In this document: positions 30,238-36,194 of the stretch, piece after piece
Numbering within the stretch: the first letter of the stretch is position 1
How the letters are laid out: each line of letters opens with the position of its first letter
From: a virus
Strand: one strand, 5' to 3'
DNA length: 36,194 bases
Virus record (IMG/VR): IMGVR_UViG_3300046000_000043
Coordinates: 1 to 36,194 of that record
Position numbers and translations under genes: made by a program
The notes under the pieces: generated by a model
Database searches by the model: none
What the model was told of the DNA's origin: nothing
Seen by the model: only the letters and a program-made list of their open reading frames with translations

Positions 30238-31164
30238 TTAAACAGGAATTCTGCGGATGGCACGAACAGGGTTTTCATAACTCTTAGGGTAGCTGTTCTG
30301 TGAGCCATCCGAGAAAGAAACTGTTCTTGCGTTCGTAGCAGAAACCTCAGTGCTAGACCAATAATGGGTTGTTGAAAAAAGTTCTGCACCTCCACTACGA
30401 AAAGCTGTAACTGACGTTTGTGCTGGTGTTCCAGTTGTGTAATTAGAAGTTCTTTCGGGAACTGAATTTGGATTTGTGCCTACTGATGTAACATTTGATG
30501 TAGTTGTAGGTTTCAAATTGTAATAACAGACTTCCAACTCGTTTTTGGCGGGCATATACCAGTCAGAAAAACCACCAATTACCAAATCATTACAGAAGTG
30601 TGCACAAGGGTAAACTGTTGAGCTGCCATCAGCTACCATGTCTGCCGTGTTTTGTGGGCCGTCTATAACACTATCTGCACCCGCAGTAGCTGTGGTTGCA
30701 TTTTTATATTTTCTATCATTACTTTGGGCAGAAGCCACAGGCCCAATAATTAAGTAATGTGTTGCCGTACCGCTTACACCAATCTGACCAGCGTAAAAAC
30801 CGCCACCAAATGCCTCACCTATTGTTGTGGGGGCAATTGGCGTTACGCTGTTACTTGCTGCGCTTGCTGGGCCTGTTCCAACTGCATTGGTTGCAGTAAC
30901 TGTAAATGTATAGCTTGTATTTGTTGTTAAACCCGTAACAGTAATTGTTCCTGAACCTGCTTGGCTTAATGTGCCTGTGCCGCCAGCGGGTGAAGATGTG
31001 GCCGTATAAGACGTAATAGCAGTTCCACCATCACTTGCTGGTGCTGTGTAAACCACAGTAGCCGTTGTTGGGCCTGTTTGAGTTGCTGTACCAATGGTAG
31101 GCGCACCTGGAACAGTAATAAAACTTCTTTGGTTCTGAAAAACTACTTGTAGTGCGCCACTCAT
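30238..31164 (-). CDS. Tail fibre / receptor-binding protein: Fn3 and DUF1566-type lectin-like domain
   Basis: 308 residues from ATG 31164 ([15 protein letters not shown]), overlapping the upstream stop as ATGA. A fibronectin type III domain lies at about 20-110 ([30 protein letters not shown]). A C-terminal DUF1566 (Lcl C-type lectin-like) domain begins near 150 with [12 protein letters not shown] (about 205-216), contains [18 protein letters not shown] (about 266-283) and ends [14 protein letters not shown]. Such domains form tip modules that contact host sugars or proteins. The fold is related to that of Mtd-type receptor-binding proteins. No reverse transcriptase is present in this window. 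Confidence 0.75.
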   Translation of the reverse strand: MSGALQVVFQNQRSFITVPGAPTIGTATQTGPTTATVVYTAPASDGGTAITSYTATSSPAGGTGTLSQAGSGTITVTGLTTNTSYTFTVTATNAVGTGPASAASNSVTPIAPTTIGEAFGGGFYAGQIGVSGTATHYLIIGPVASAQSNDRKYKNATTATAGADSVIDGPQNTADMVADGSSTVYPCAHFCNDLVIGGFSDWYMPAKNELEVCYYNLKPTTTSNVTSVGTNPNSVPERTSNYTTGTPAQTSVTAFRSGGAELFSTTHYWSSTEVSATNARTVSFSDGSQNSYPKSYENPVRAIRRIPV

Positions 31165-31850
31165 GTTAAGCCACTCCCTGAGATAAGCCAAGTTGTTGAA
31201 GTCATCTTGATTGCTGTTGCAGAACCATACTGAGCCAAAGTTCTTGATCCAGTAGTGCCAGCGGCAGATAAATACATTGTGTCTGAAGTAATCGCAATAG
31301 TTACAGCTTCAGCAGTCATATTTATAAATGTGATTGCTGTTCCCAATGGATAGGCAACATTAGCATTTGAATCAATAGTAAAAGTTCTTGCATTTGCATC
31401 AGTTGACGGGTGAAAAATCACCTTGCCTGAGTCTGCTAATACTGTCGTGTAAGCAGCAGAATTACTGTTAATAGGAATATTCCTAAAGCCAACTGCATTT
31501 GTGCCATCAACTGTGCAAGATGATAATGTTCCAGATGAAGGAGTACCCAATACTGGTGTTGTTAGTGTTGGACTTGTAAGTGTCTTGTTTGTAAGTGTCT
31601 CTGTACCTGTTGCAGTTACATAGTCAGTCCCCGCAGTAGCCGCAGTAAATGCTGATGTACCATTACCCTTTATAAGTCCAGTAAGGGTTGCAGCACCAGT
31701 ACCACCTTTTGATACTTTCAATACTGGGCCTGCATCAAACAATGCGTCAATGCTGTCTAGGTCAGAATTGATCTTCGTTCCCCAGGTGTCGGTGGATGCA
31801 CCGACTTCGGGTTTGGTCAGCAATAGATTCGTGGTGGTTGTATCAGCCAT
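31161..31850 (-). CDS. Tail fibre protein
   Basis: 229 residues, low complexity in Thr, Ser, Gly and Asn. The N-terminus has [20 protein letters not shown] followed by [17 protein letters not shown], the conserved fibre anchor segment of many tail fibres. The repeat-rich centre ([18 protein letters not shown]) is typical of triple-stranded fibre shafts; the C-terminal part reads as beta strands ([25 protein letters not shown]). It is the shaft to which the following Fn3/DUF1566 protein is coupled by an ATGA overlap. The start is preceded by GAGGTG. Confidence 0.8.
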   Translation of the reverse strand: MADTTTTNLLLTKPEVGASTDTWGTKINSDLDSIDALFDAGPVLKVSKGGTGAATLTGLIKGNGTSAFTAATAGTDYVTATGTETLTNKTLTSPTLTTPVLGTPSSGTLSSCTVDGTNAVGFRNIPINSNSAAYTTVLADSGKVIFHPSTDANARTFTIDSNANVAYPLGTAITFINMTAEAVTIAITSDTMYLSAAGTTGSRTLAQYGSATAIKMTSTTWLISGSGLT

Positions 31851-31858
31851 TTTTCACC

Positions 31859-32671
31859 TCATGCGGCAATTTGCCATGTTTCACTATTATCAGCAATTGC
31901 AGTCCAAGTTTCACTTGAATCACTAATTGCATTCCATGTTTCTGACTGGTCAGAGATCGGTGTCCAAGTTTCTGAATTATCAGATATCCCAGACCAGCTC
32001 TCTGACGTGTCACTTTCTGCTTCCCATTTTAGTCTTGCATTGACCGCCATGGATGATGTTTCTGTGAATGCAATTGCACCAGGCTGCCTGCGCTGCGCAT
32101 TTACCACCATGACGCTTGTGCCAGTCACAGCAAAGCCAGAATTGCCAATGATGCTGGTGGACACTGTCAGTGTCGATGTGTCAGTGATGGTGGCCGCGCC
32201 AATGGCGTATCTTAGACCAGCCACCGCCATGGTGCTAGTGTCGCTGATGGCGGCTGCGCCCACTGCATAGCGCACCCCTGCCACGGCCATGGTGCTGGTG
32301 TCGCTGATTGTGGCTGATGCAGTTGTGAGCCTATTGGCCGCCACGGCCATGGTGCTTGTGCCGGTAATGGCCACCGCGCCATCAAAGATTTCATTGGCCT
32401 GCACAGACATTGTGCTGGTGGATGTGATTGCTATGGCAGCAGACACATATCTGATGGCAGCCACCGCCATGGTGGACTGGTCAAAAATCTCAAATTGCGC
32501 GTTGGAAACAGTTGAACCAGCCACCACCATGGTGCTGGTGTCTGTAATGATTACTTGAGGCTCAAACGTGCCTCTGGAGTAGTTGCCCTTGCCGTAGGAG
32601 CCGTAGCCGTAGCCTACCCTCGGATCAGAGTATTGGCCAACACCAAAATTCCCCGATCCATAGGCTGCCAT
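31859..32671 (-). CDS. Repeat protein with 21-residue and 10-residue repeats, putative fibre
   Basis: 270 residues. The N-terminus is Gly/Tyr-rich (GSGNFGVGQYSDPRVGYGYG). From about 44 to 230 a 21-residue unit recurs nine times around the core (S/D)TSTMAVA, suitable for a beta-helix or beta-solenoid shaft. The last 50 residues hold five units of 10 residues built on ISD-SETW with a Trp in each. The DNA carries matching 63-base repeats (about 32040-32540). Position among fibre genes suggests a virion fibre or tape-like protein; no enzyme motif. The two repeats may be separate structural modules. Confidence 0.7.
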   Translation of the reverse strand: MAAYGSGNFGVGQYSDPRVGYGYGSYGKGNYSRGTFEPQVIITDTSTMVVAGSTVSNAQFEIFDQSTMAVAAIRYVSAAIAITSTSTMSVQANEIFDGAVAITGTSTMAVAANRLTTASATISDTSTMAVAGVRYAVGAAAISDTSTMAVAGLRYAIGAATITDTSTLTVSTSIIGNSGFAVTGTSVMVVNAQRRQPGAIAFTETSSMAVNARLKWEAESDTSESWSGISDNSETWTPISDQSETWNAISDSSETWTAIADNSETWQIAA

Positions 32672-32672
32672 A

Positions 32673-33068
32673 TCAGGCCAATGTGATGCTCAAAGATGCG
32701 GCTGGAATGCGCAAGACATCACCATCATTGATGGTGCGCGCTGTGGTGAGTGGAGCCCAGGCTAATAGATTGCCAGATGTACTTGCATCAAAAATGCCAG
32801 CCCAGCCTACTGATCCCCAGTTACCGCCAGAAGCAGCTGCAAACTCGATGGCCGCTGCATTGGTGAATGTCGTGGCCGTGCCAGAGCCTGAGATCGTGCC
32901 AGTGACCACCCGTGCGTAGCCGCTGCCAGACACCTCAGTGCCGCCACCCGTGTCGCTTGGGGCAGCCGTGAAAAGGCCAACATACCAGGCAGTGGGGCGC
33001 GTTGCCGTGTTCGTTGTAAATAGAAAATTTAAAACTAAGTTTTCGGTGTAGTCGGTGAAAGATGACAT
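32673..33068 (-). CDS. Phage tail/fibre protein with FTDYTENL N-terminus
   Basis: 131 residues. The N-terminus SSFTDYTENLVLNFLFTTNT and the following PTAWYVGLFTAAPSDTGGGT are the signature of a widely distributed small phage fibre/tail protein. The remainder reads as beta strands (ATTFTNAAAIEFAAASGGNW, GWAGIFDASTSGNLLAWAPL, LRIPAASLSITLA). It is probably a trimeric jelly-roll-like structural module. It starts within the fibre block, just downstream of the adaptor, and has GGAC upstream of ATG. Confidence 0.7.
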   Translation of the reverse strand: MSSFTDYTENLVLNFLFTTNTATRPTAWYVGLFTAAPSDTGGGTEVSGSGYARVVTGTISGSGTATTFTNAAAIEFAAASGGNWGSVGWAGIFDASTSGNLLAWAPLTTARTINDGDVLRIPAASLSITLA

Positions 33069-33078
33069 GGTCTAGTCC

Positions 33079-33702
33079 TTATCCAAAAGTCTTTGCACGG
33101 GTCAACAATGCACCACCAGAAGATGCACCGCGATCATCGGCAGTTTGCGCGTCATTTAAGGCTCGCTCATAGAGTGTTGCCCATGTCTGGATTCTCGCAT
33201 CATCTTGCAAGTATGGCGCAGCCTGGAGCAATGCGCCATACAGATAAATGTCGGGGCTTGAGGCTAAAAGCCAATTGCTTGTATTGGCATTTGATAACTT
33301 TGCCAACTTTGCGTAATAGGTCAGCTCAGTTGTGTAATTTGCGTCTGGTGTTGGGACAATGCGAAACTGGCCACCAACAATGCCAAAAAATTTGGGTTTG
33401 CCGCTGGCCGTGTACTTGGTCATCTCATTGTCCAAGGCATCAATGCTCAAGAATGATAATGGTGTCTGGGGGTTTGTGCTTGTGAGTTTGAGGGATTTAA
33501 CCTCCAAAAAGTCACTTGGCACTGCGCCATATTGCGCATCAAAAGACGCATTGGCCCTGACGATCATCTGCCTGGTGCGCAGTGTTCGCTCCACTTGTGC
33601 CTCGGCCAGAGAGATAAAGTCAGGAATGACAGAAGTCAGGTCCGACCGATTCAGCCAGTCACCAATAGATGTCTTTAGTTCCGCGTATGTAGTCAGTGCC
33701 AT
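33079..33702 (-). CDS. Head-tail adaptor / neck protein (P22 gp4-like)
   Basis: 207 residues from ATG 33702, TAATG-coupled to the upstream glycosyltransferase stop. The extension to 33741 lies in that gene. The N-terminus ALTTYAELKTSIGDWLNRSD, then LAEAQVERTLRTRQMIVRAN, match the gp4/adaptor-type head-to-tail proteins of podoviruses as I recall them: a helical N-terminal half with later beta strands (QFRIVPTPDANYTTELTYYA, about 125-144). This protein would form the ring between portal and tail hub. Placement near fibre genes fits a P22-like genome. Confidence 0.75.
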   Translation of the reverse strand: MALTTYAELKTSIGDWLNRSDLTSVIPDFISLAEAQVERTLRTRQMIVRANASFDAQYGAVPSDFLEVKSLKLTSTNPQTPLSFLSIDALDNEMTKYTASGKPKFFGIVGGQFRIVPTPDANYTTELTYYAKLAKLSNANTSNWLLASSPDIYLYGALLQAAPYLQDDARIQTWATLYERALNDAQTADDRGASSGGALLTRAKTFG

Positions 33703-34352
33703 TATTGGGCCTCTTTTTCCATCTCTTCTTTCACAATCCAAGTGTGTTCATGGCGAAACTCAAATGTGCCAATGTGGCCAATTTCCTTTGAGACATCATG
33801 GTCGATGTAGACCTTGTAACCTAGCTCTTGCGCTTTCTTACAAAAGAACACATCTTCACCCATGTAGCCTCTGGTGGTCTGCCATGGCATATCAAACCAT
33901 GGCTCACTCATGCCCTCAAACACCTCGCGCTTGATCAGCATTATGCCCGTTCCAATGCTTCCCACCTCTTCAATTCCAGTCGATTCTGGCATGGTGTAGA
34001 CCGCCTGGCGCTTGCCGTTCTCGTCATAGTTCTGGGCAGTTGGTCCAGTGGGCATTCTGCGCCTGGCACAGTTGGCAGCCACAATTTCTTTGTCGTGCTT
34101 CAAGAGCCGCTGGACCATGTCTTGTGGAAAGGTCATGTCCGAGTCAATGAAAAGGATATGGGTGCAGCCTTCGGCCATGGCATCCAAGCAAAGATCAGCT
34201 CTTTGGTTTTGAATGATTGTGCCTTGCATCAATTTCAAACTGATAGCGTCTTCAGTGTTGAGTGTGTGAAAGGCAACCATATTCACCATGCAATAGGTGT
34301 AATTTGTGTGGACCTGATCACGGGCCGGTGTGCAGACTGCAATGTAATTCAT
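33702..34352 (-). CDS. Family 2-like glycosyltransferase
   Basis: 216 residues. The N-terminus MNYIAVCTPARDQVHTNYTY is a GT-A first strand and helix; the donor-binding DxD is in FIDSDMTFPQDMV (about 68-80, Asp70-Ser-Asp72). Later elements are GSIGTGIMLIKREVFEGMSE and YMGEDVFFCKKAQELGYKVY, where GED-F contains a likely catalytic acid. This is the third glycosyltransferase of the genome. It is coupled to the neck-like gene (ATGA) and to the adaptor (TAATG). It may modify a virion protein or a host sugar; the acceptor is unknown. Confidence 0.78.
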   Translation of the reverse strand: MNYIAVCTPARDQVHTNYTYCMVNMVAFHTLNTEDAISLKLMQGTIIQNQRADLCLDAMAEGCTHILFIDSDMTFPQDMVQRLLKHDKEIVAANCARRRMPTGPTAQNYDENGKRQAVYTMPESTGIEEVGSIGTGIMLIKREVFEGMSEPWFDMPWQTTRGYMGEDVFFCKKAQELGYKVYIDHDVSKEIGHIGTFEFRHEHTWIVKEEMEKEAQ

Positions 34353-34666
34353 ACTTTCCCAGGTCGTGTTCTAAAAAATTGATTGTCGGAGTCGTTGAGC
34401 CATTTTTTCATGTACTCCTGGTCATCGATCTTGCCCTCGGCCTTCATCTTGTAATAAAGGGATTCTGGGATGGATGCCACCAAGTGCCACTCACCAGTCC
34501 AGTTGGCTTTCTCATCTGTAGCGTTATAGATGGCCTTGTTGGCCTCAATAACAGCAGTCACATCTTGTTGGGTCTCAATGGTCACATCGCCAGTTTCAGC
34601 ATTCTCATGCCAAATGCGTTTGATGCCTTGATCTTTGTTTTCGCTAAATAGTCTTTTGTGAATCAT
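34349..34666 (-). CDS. 105-residue conserved phage protein of the head-neck region
   Basis: Starts MIHKRLFSENKDQGIKRIWH with the next block IETQQDVTAVIEANKAIYNA (about 30-49) and a C-terminal WLNDSDNQFFRTRPGKV. I recall this WLND--N-FFRTRPG end from many podovirus and siphovirus proteins next to capsid genes, unnamed; a head completion or assembly role is likely. The ATG is immediately after the capsid terminator, whose U-tract touches it, and no good ribosome-binding site is visible. The start might therefore be internal, or translation could occur on read-through transcripts. Confidence 0.65.
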   Translation of the reverse strand: MIHKRLFSENKDQGIKRIWHENAETGDVTIETQQDVTAVIEANKAIYNATDEKANWTGEWHLVASIPESLYYKMKAEGKIDDQEYMKKWLNDSDNQFFRTRPGKV

Positions 34667-34669
34667 TTT

Positions 34670-34696
34670 AAAAAAAGGGCCAAGTTTCCTCGGCCC
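34670..34696 (-). terminator. Intrinsic terminator after the capsid gene
   Basis: Minus-strand hairpin with an 8-base-pair stem (arms 34689-34696 and 34677-34684; GGGCCGAG and CTTGGCCC, one wobble pair), a GAAA-type tetraloop at 34685-34688, and a T tract of seven (34676-34670). Such a strong terminator between the capsid gene and the rest of the late operon would raise capsid output relative to downstream genes, with partial read-through. Confidence 0.85.
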
Positions 34697-34714
34697 TTTC
34701 AGTTTACCTTCCGA

Positions 34715-35677
34715 TTAGGAAGTAATCAGGTCTGCTGCCAAACCATGGGCATTTTCAGCCAATACTTTGTGACCCCATTCCACGATCAGCATACGCTTTT
34801 CAGCATCGCCAGTCTTGGCCAATTCGACTTGCTGGTAAGGGCGCAGCACAGTCATCTTGGCGTAGTCAGGATCGATCACCCATGCATCACGCTCACGCTG
34901 GAAGCGGTTAGCGATAACTTGGACATTACCAAAGTCAGAGACATAAATGTCAACTGCACCAACCAATGTGGCAGGCTTTGCACCGCCATCAATGTTGAAA
35001 CGGCTAGAGGCAATACCAGTGAAAGATGACACGCGCTGTTTGTTAACAGGACCGCACATCAAAATCTTAGGTGTACCGCCTTGTGTCCACACCTTCTGAA
35101 TCACATTCTTAAGAATGGTTTCAGTAAATGTGCGCACTGTGCCATCTGTACGGGCGCTGTTTGGCAGCGTTGTGTAAGATGGATCAGCACCGCTAGAACC
35201 TTTGTCGGTGTTTGTCTTAACAAACGCGCCCAAAGAAGCAGTCACACGGGCAGTTGTAGAGTCACCAGCAACAGCAACACCACCATTCAACATCACGAAT
35301 TCTTGGTCGCGACGTAATTCCGCGCCACGCTTCGCGATTTGGTAGGCCAATTCTGAGCGCCTGCCTGCCTTGTTCACCACTTCTTCAGTAGCTGACAAGA
35401 TGATTGTCTTGCGTGAAATCTGTGCGTAGTTTTGCAAACGTACAGTAGCAGTCACAGAGTCAAACGATGCAACATCGTCACCCTCTAACTGGGCATTGGC
35501 AGCAGCTGCGGCCAATGTATCGGTCTGATATTCAAACAATGCGTTGGACACGTTTTCACGGCCAATGTTTGACATATAAGGTGTTTCTTCGGGTGCAATA
35601 TTTGTGATGATATTGCTCAAGTCTTCGCGGATGCCCTTGGCCGAATAGGTCAAGAACGTGTTACTTACGATAGCCAT
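34715..35677 (-). CDS. Major capsid protein (HK97 fold, DUF5309-type)
   Basis: 320 residues. The N-terminus AIVSNTFLTYSAKGIREDLS followed by PEETPYMSNIGRENVSNALF, the QISRKTIILSATEEVVNKAG block (about 86-105) and the C-terminal EKRMLIVEWGHKVLAENAHG are typical of the DUF5309 capsid family in podoviruses. GAGGAAA stands seven bases before the ATG. The gene follows the scaffold and ends with a strong intrinsic terminator, consistent with the most abundant structural protein. Confidence 0.9.
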   Translation of the reverse strand: MAIVSNTFLTYSAKGIREDLSNIITNIAPEETPYMSNIGRENVSNALFEYQTDTLAAAAANAQLEGDDVASFDSVTATVRLQNYAQISRKTIILSATEEVVNKAGRRSELAYQIAKRGAELRRDQEFVMLNGGVAVAGDSTTARVTASLGAFVKTNTDKGSSGADPSYTTLPNSARTDGTVRTFTETILKNVIQKVWTQGGTPKILMCGPVNKQRVSSFTGIASSRFNIDGGAKPATLVGAVDIYVSDFGNVQVIANRFQRERDAWVIDPDYAKMTVLRPYQQVELAKTGDAEKRMLIVEWGHKVLAENAHGLAADLITS

Positions 35678-35684
35678 AATTTCC

Positions 35685-36194
35685 TCATTTCAATAAATGT
35701 TCAATTGCAGAAGCCGCATCATCGATGCGACCAGTTTTTGCAAGACGCTGCTTTGCTCGCACACTCTCAGTTGTTGTCGAAACCCGACCAGCTGCACCAG
35801 GCTTGGCTGTTCGTGGGCCATTGTTCACCACAGGCTTAATGCCTTGGCGCTTACTTACCATCTGGTCAAACAGTGCCGCTTTACGCAGCAGTAAAACCAG
35901 TCGGTGGTCGTAAACGCTCTTCAAGTCTTCATCGGTAAAGCCTGCTGCCTTCGCAGACTCAATCACCAGCGCCTTTTCGGCCTTTGCCTTCTTGGGGTCT
36001 TTCCAATCAGGTAAAGCTGCCAAGAGAGCTTCTTGCTGGCTGGCAAGTTGGGCTTCCATGGCGCGCTGCTGTTCATACTGGGACACTTGAGATAGTCGTT
36101 GCTGTTCGGACTGAATAGCACCAAGTTTCTCTTGTCTCTCCCGCATGACTTCCTTTTGCCTCACCCACTCGATAGGGTCCTCATGGTAGAGGCT
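35685..36194 (-). CDS. Scaffold protein, N-terminal part outside the window
   Basis: The frame continues unbroken to the window end, so only about 169 C-terminal residues are seen. Internal GTG/ATG codons at 36164 and 36146 are not the start. It begins SLYHEDPIEWVRQKEV, and then has a long helical coiled coil rich in Glu, Gln and Arg (about 12-50), an LLAALPDWKDPKKAKAEKAL segment and a short basic C-terminus. Charge and coiled-coil content, plus position directly upstream of the capsid gene, fit a podovirus scaffold. The portal on the other window edge would be its upstream neighbour in a circular genome. Confidence 0.75.
   Translation of the reverse strand, partial: SLYHEDPIEWVRQKEVMRERQEKLGAIQSEQQRLSQVSQYEQQRAMEAQLASQQEALLAALPDWKDPKKAKAEKALVIESAKAAGFTDEDLKSVYDHRLVLLLRKAALFDQMVSKRQGIKPVVNNGPRTAKPGAAGRVSTTTESVRAKQRLAKTGRIDDAASAIEHLLK

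Noticed and set aside
33359-33934. 191-codon plus-strand frame across the adaptor and glycosyltransferase
   Set aside because: Antisense shadow of two well supported genes; no initiation signal or motif.
1-36194. tRNA genes, CRISPR arrays, integrase, reverse transcriptase and insertion sequences
   Set aside because: None was found by reading; no cloverleaf arms, direct-repeat/spacer arrays, tyrosine or serine recombinase motifs or transposase motifs were seen. A tRNA scan would be needed to exclude weak tRNAs.

Overview
The window is almost the whole genome of a tailed double-stranded DNA phage with P22-like podovirus traits. It carries a P22-type portal, a gp4-like adaptor, a gp10-like DNA-stabilisation/tail hub protein, a DUF5309-type capsid protein, several Ala/Gly/Gln-rich putative ejection proteins, a Sf6-type small terminase and a large terminase, and no tail tube, sheath or tape-measure gene. 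No integrase, excisionase or reverse transcriptase was seen. A Gram-negative host is indicated by a complete spanin pair (Rz with a nested Rz1 lipoprotein). The overall flavour resembles uncultured freshwater podoviruses of Betaproteobacteria, but that is an impression and no search was run. The portal gene runs off base 1 and the scaffold gene runs off base 36194. On the minus strand portal and scaffold normally follow one another, so the window is probably a circular or terminally redundant genome opened inside the head genes, with only a few hundred bases missing.

Nearly everything is on the minus strand and reads from 36194 towards 1. From right to left along transcription: scaffold, capsid, a terminator, a neck-region gene, a glycosyltransferase, the adaptor and a run of fibre genes (36194-30238). 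A fibre-associated protein, a sulfotransferase and a kinase-nucleotidyltransferase fusion follow (30222-28197). The lysis block comes next, with small membrane proteins, a holin candidate, Rz/Rz1 and a GH19 endolysin (28196-25408). After it lie a SprT-like metalloprotein, an HTH-metallophosphoesterase and the tail/ejection genes (25372-15923).

The replication genes are centred on 7400-14000: SNF2-like helicase, Cas4-like nuclease, primase-helicase, VRR-NUC nuclease and, on the opposite strand, a DUF2815 single-strand-binding protein. The only plus-strand block is 13428-15922: the SSB gene, then (beyond a minus-strand XRE repressor) an operon with a C5 cytosine methyltransferase. That methyltransferase shares about 717 bases with a second, apparently genuine gene in the +1 frame. 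TerS and TerL are separated by a non-coding region holding four DnaA-box-like sites beside a 35-base pure A/T tract, the best origin candidate. A second cluster of DnaA boxes and iteron-like repeats lies at 8563-8810. The left end (6571-1) holds TerL, five small or modification genes and the portal.

Points most worth attention: (1) the two-frame methyltransferase locus with a G12 tract inside it; (2) a sulfation-like module (APS-kinase-like plus nucleotidyltransferase fusion next to a sulfotransferase), together with three glycosyltransferases and a methyltransferase; (3) the two DnaA-box clusters; (4) chains of very short overlapping genes, several below 60 codons, including two 30-codon membrane peptides and a TTG-start 47-residue one. 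Family assignments are by eye from motifs and memory.
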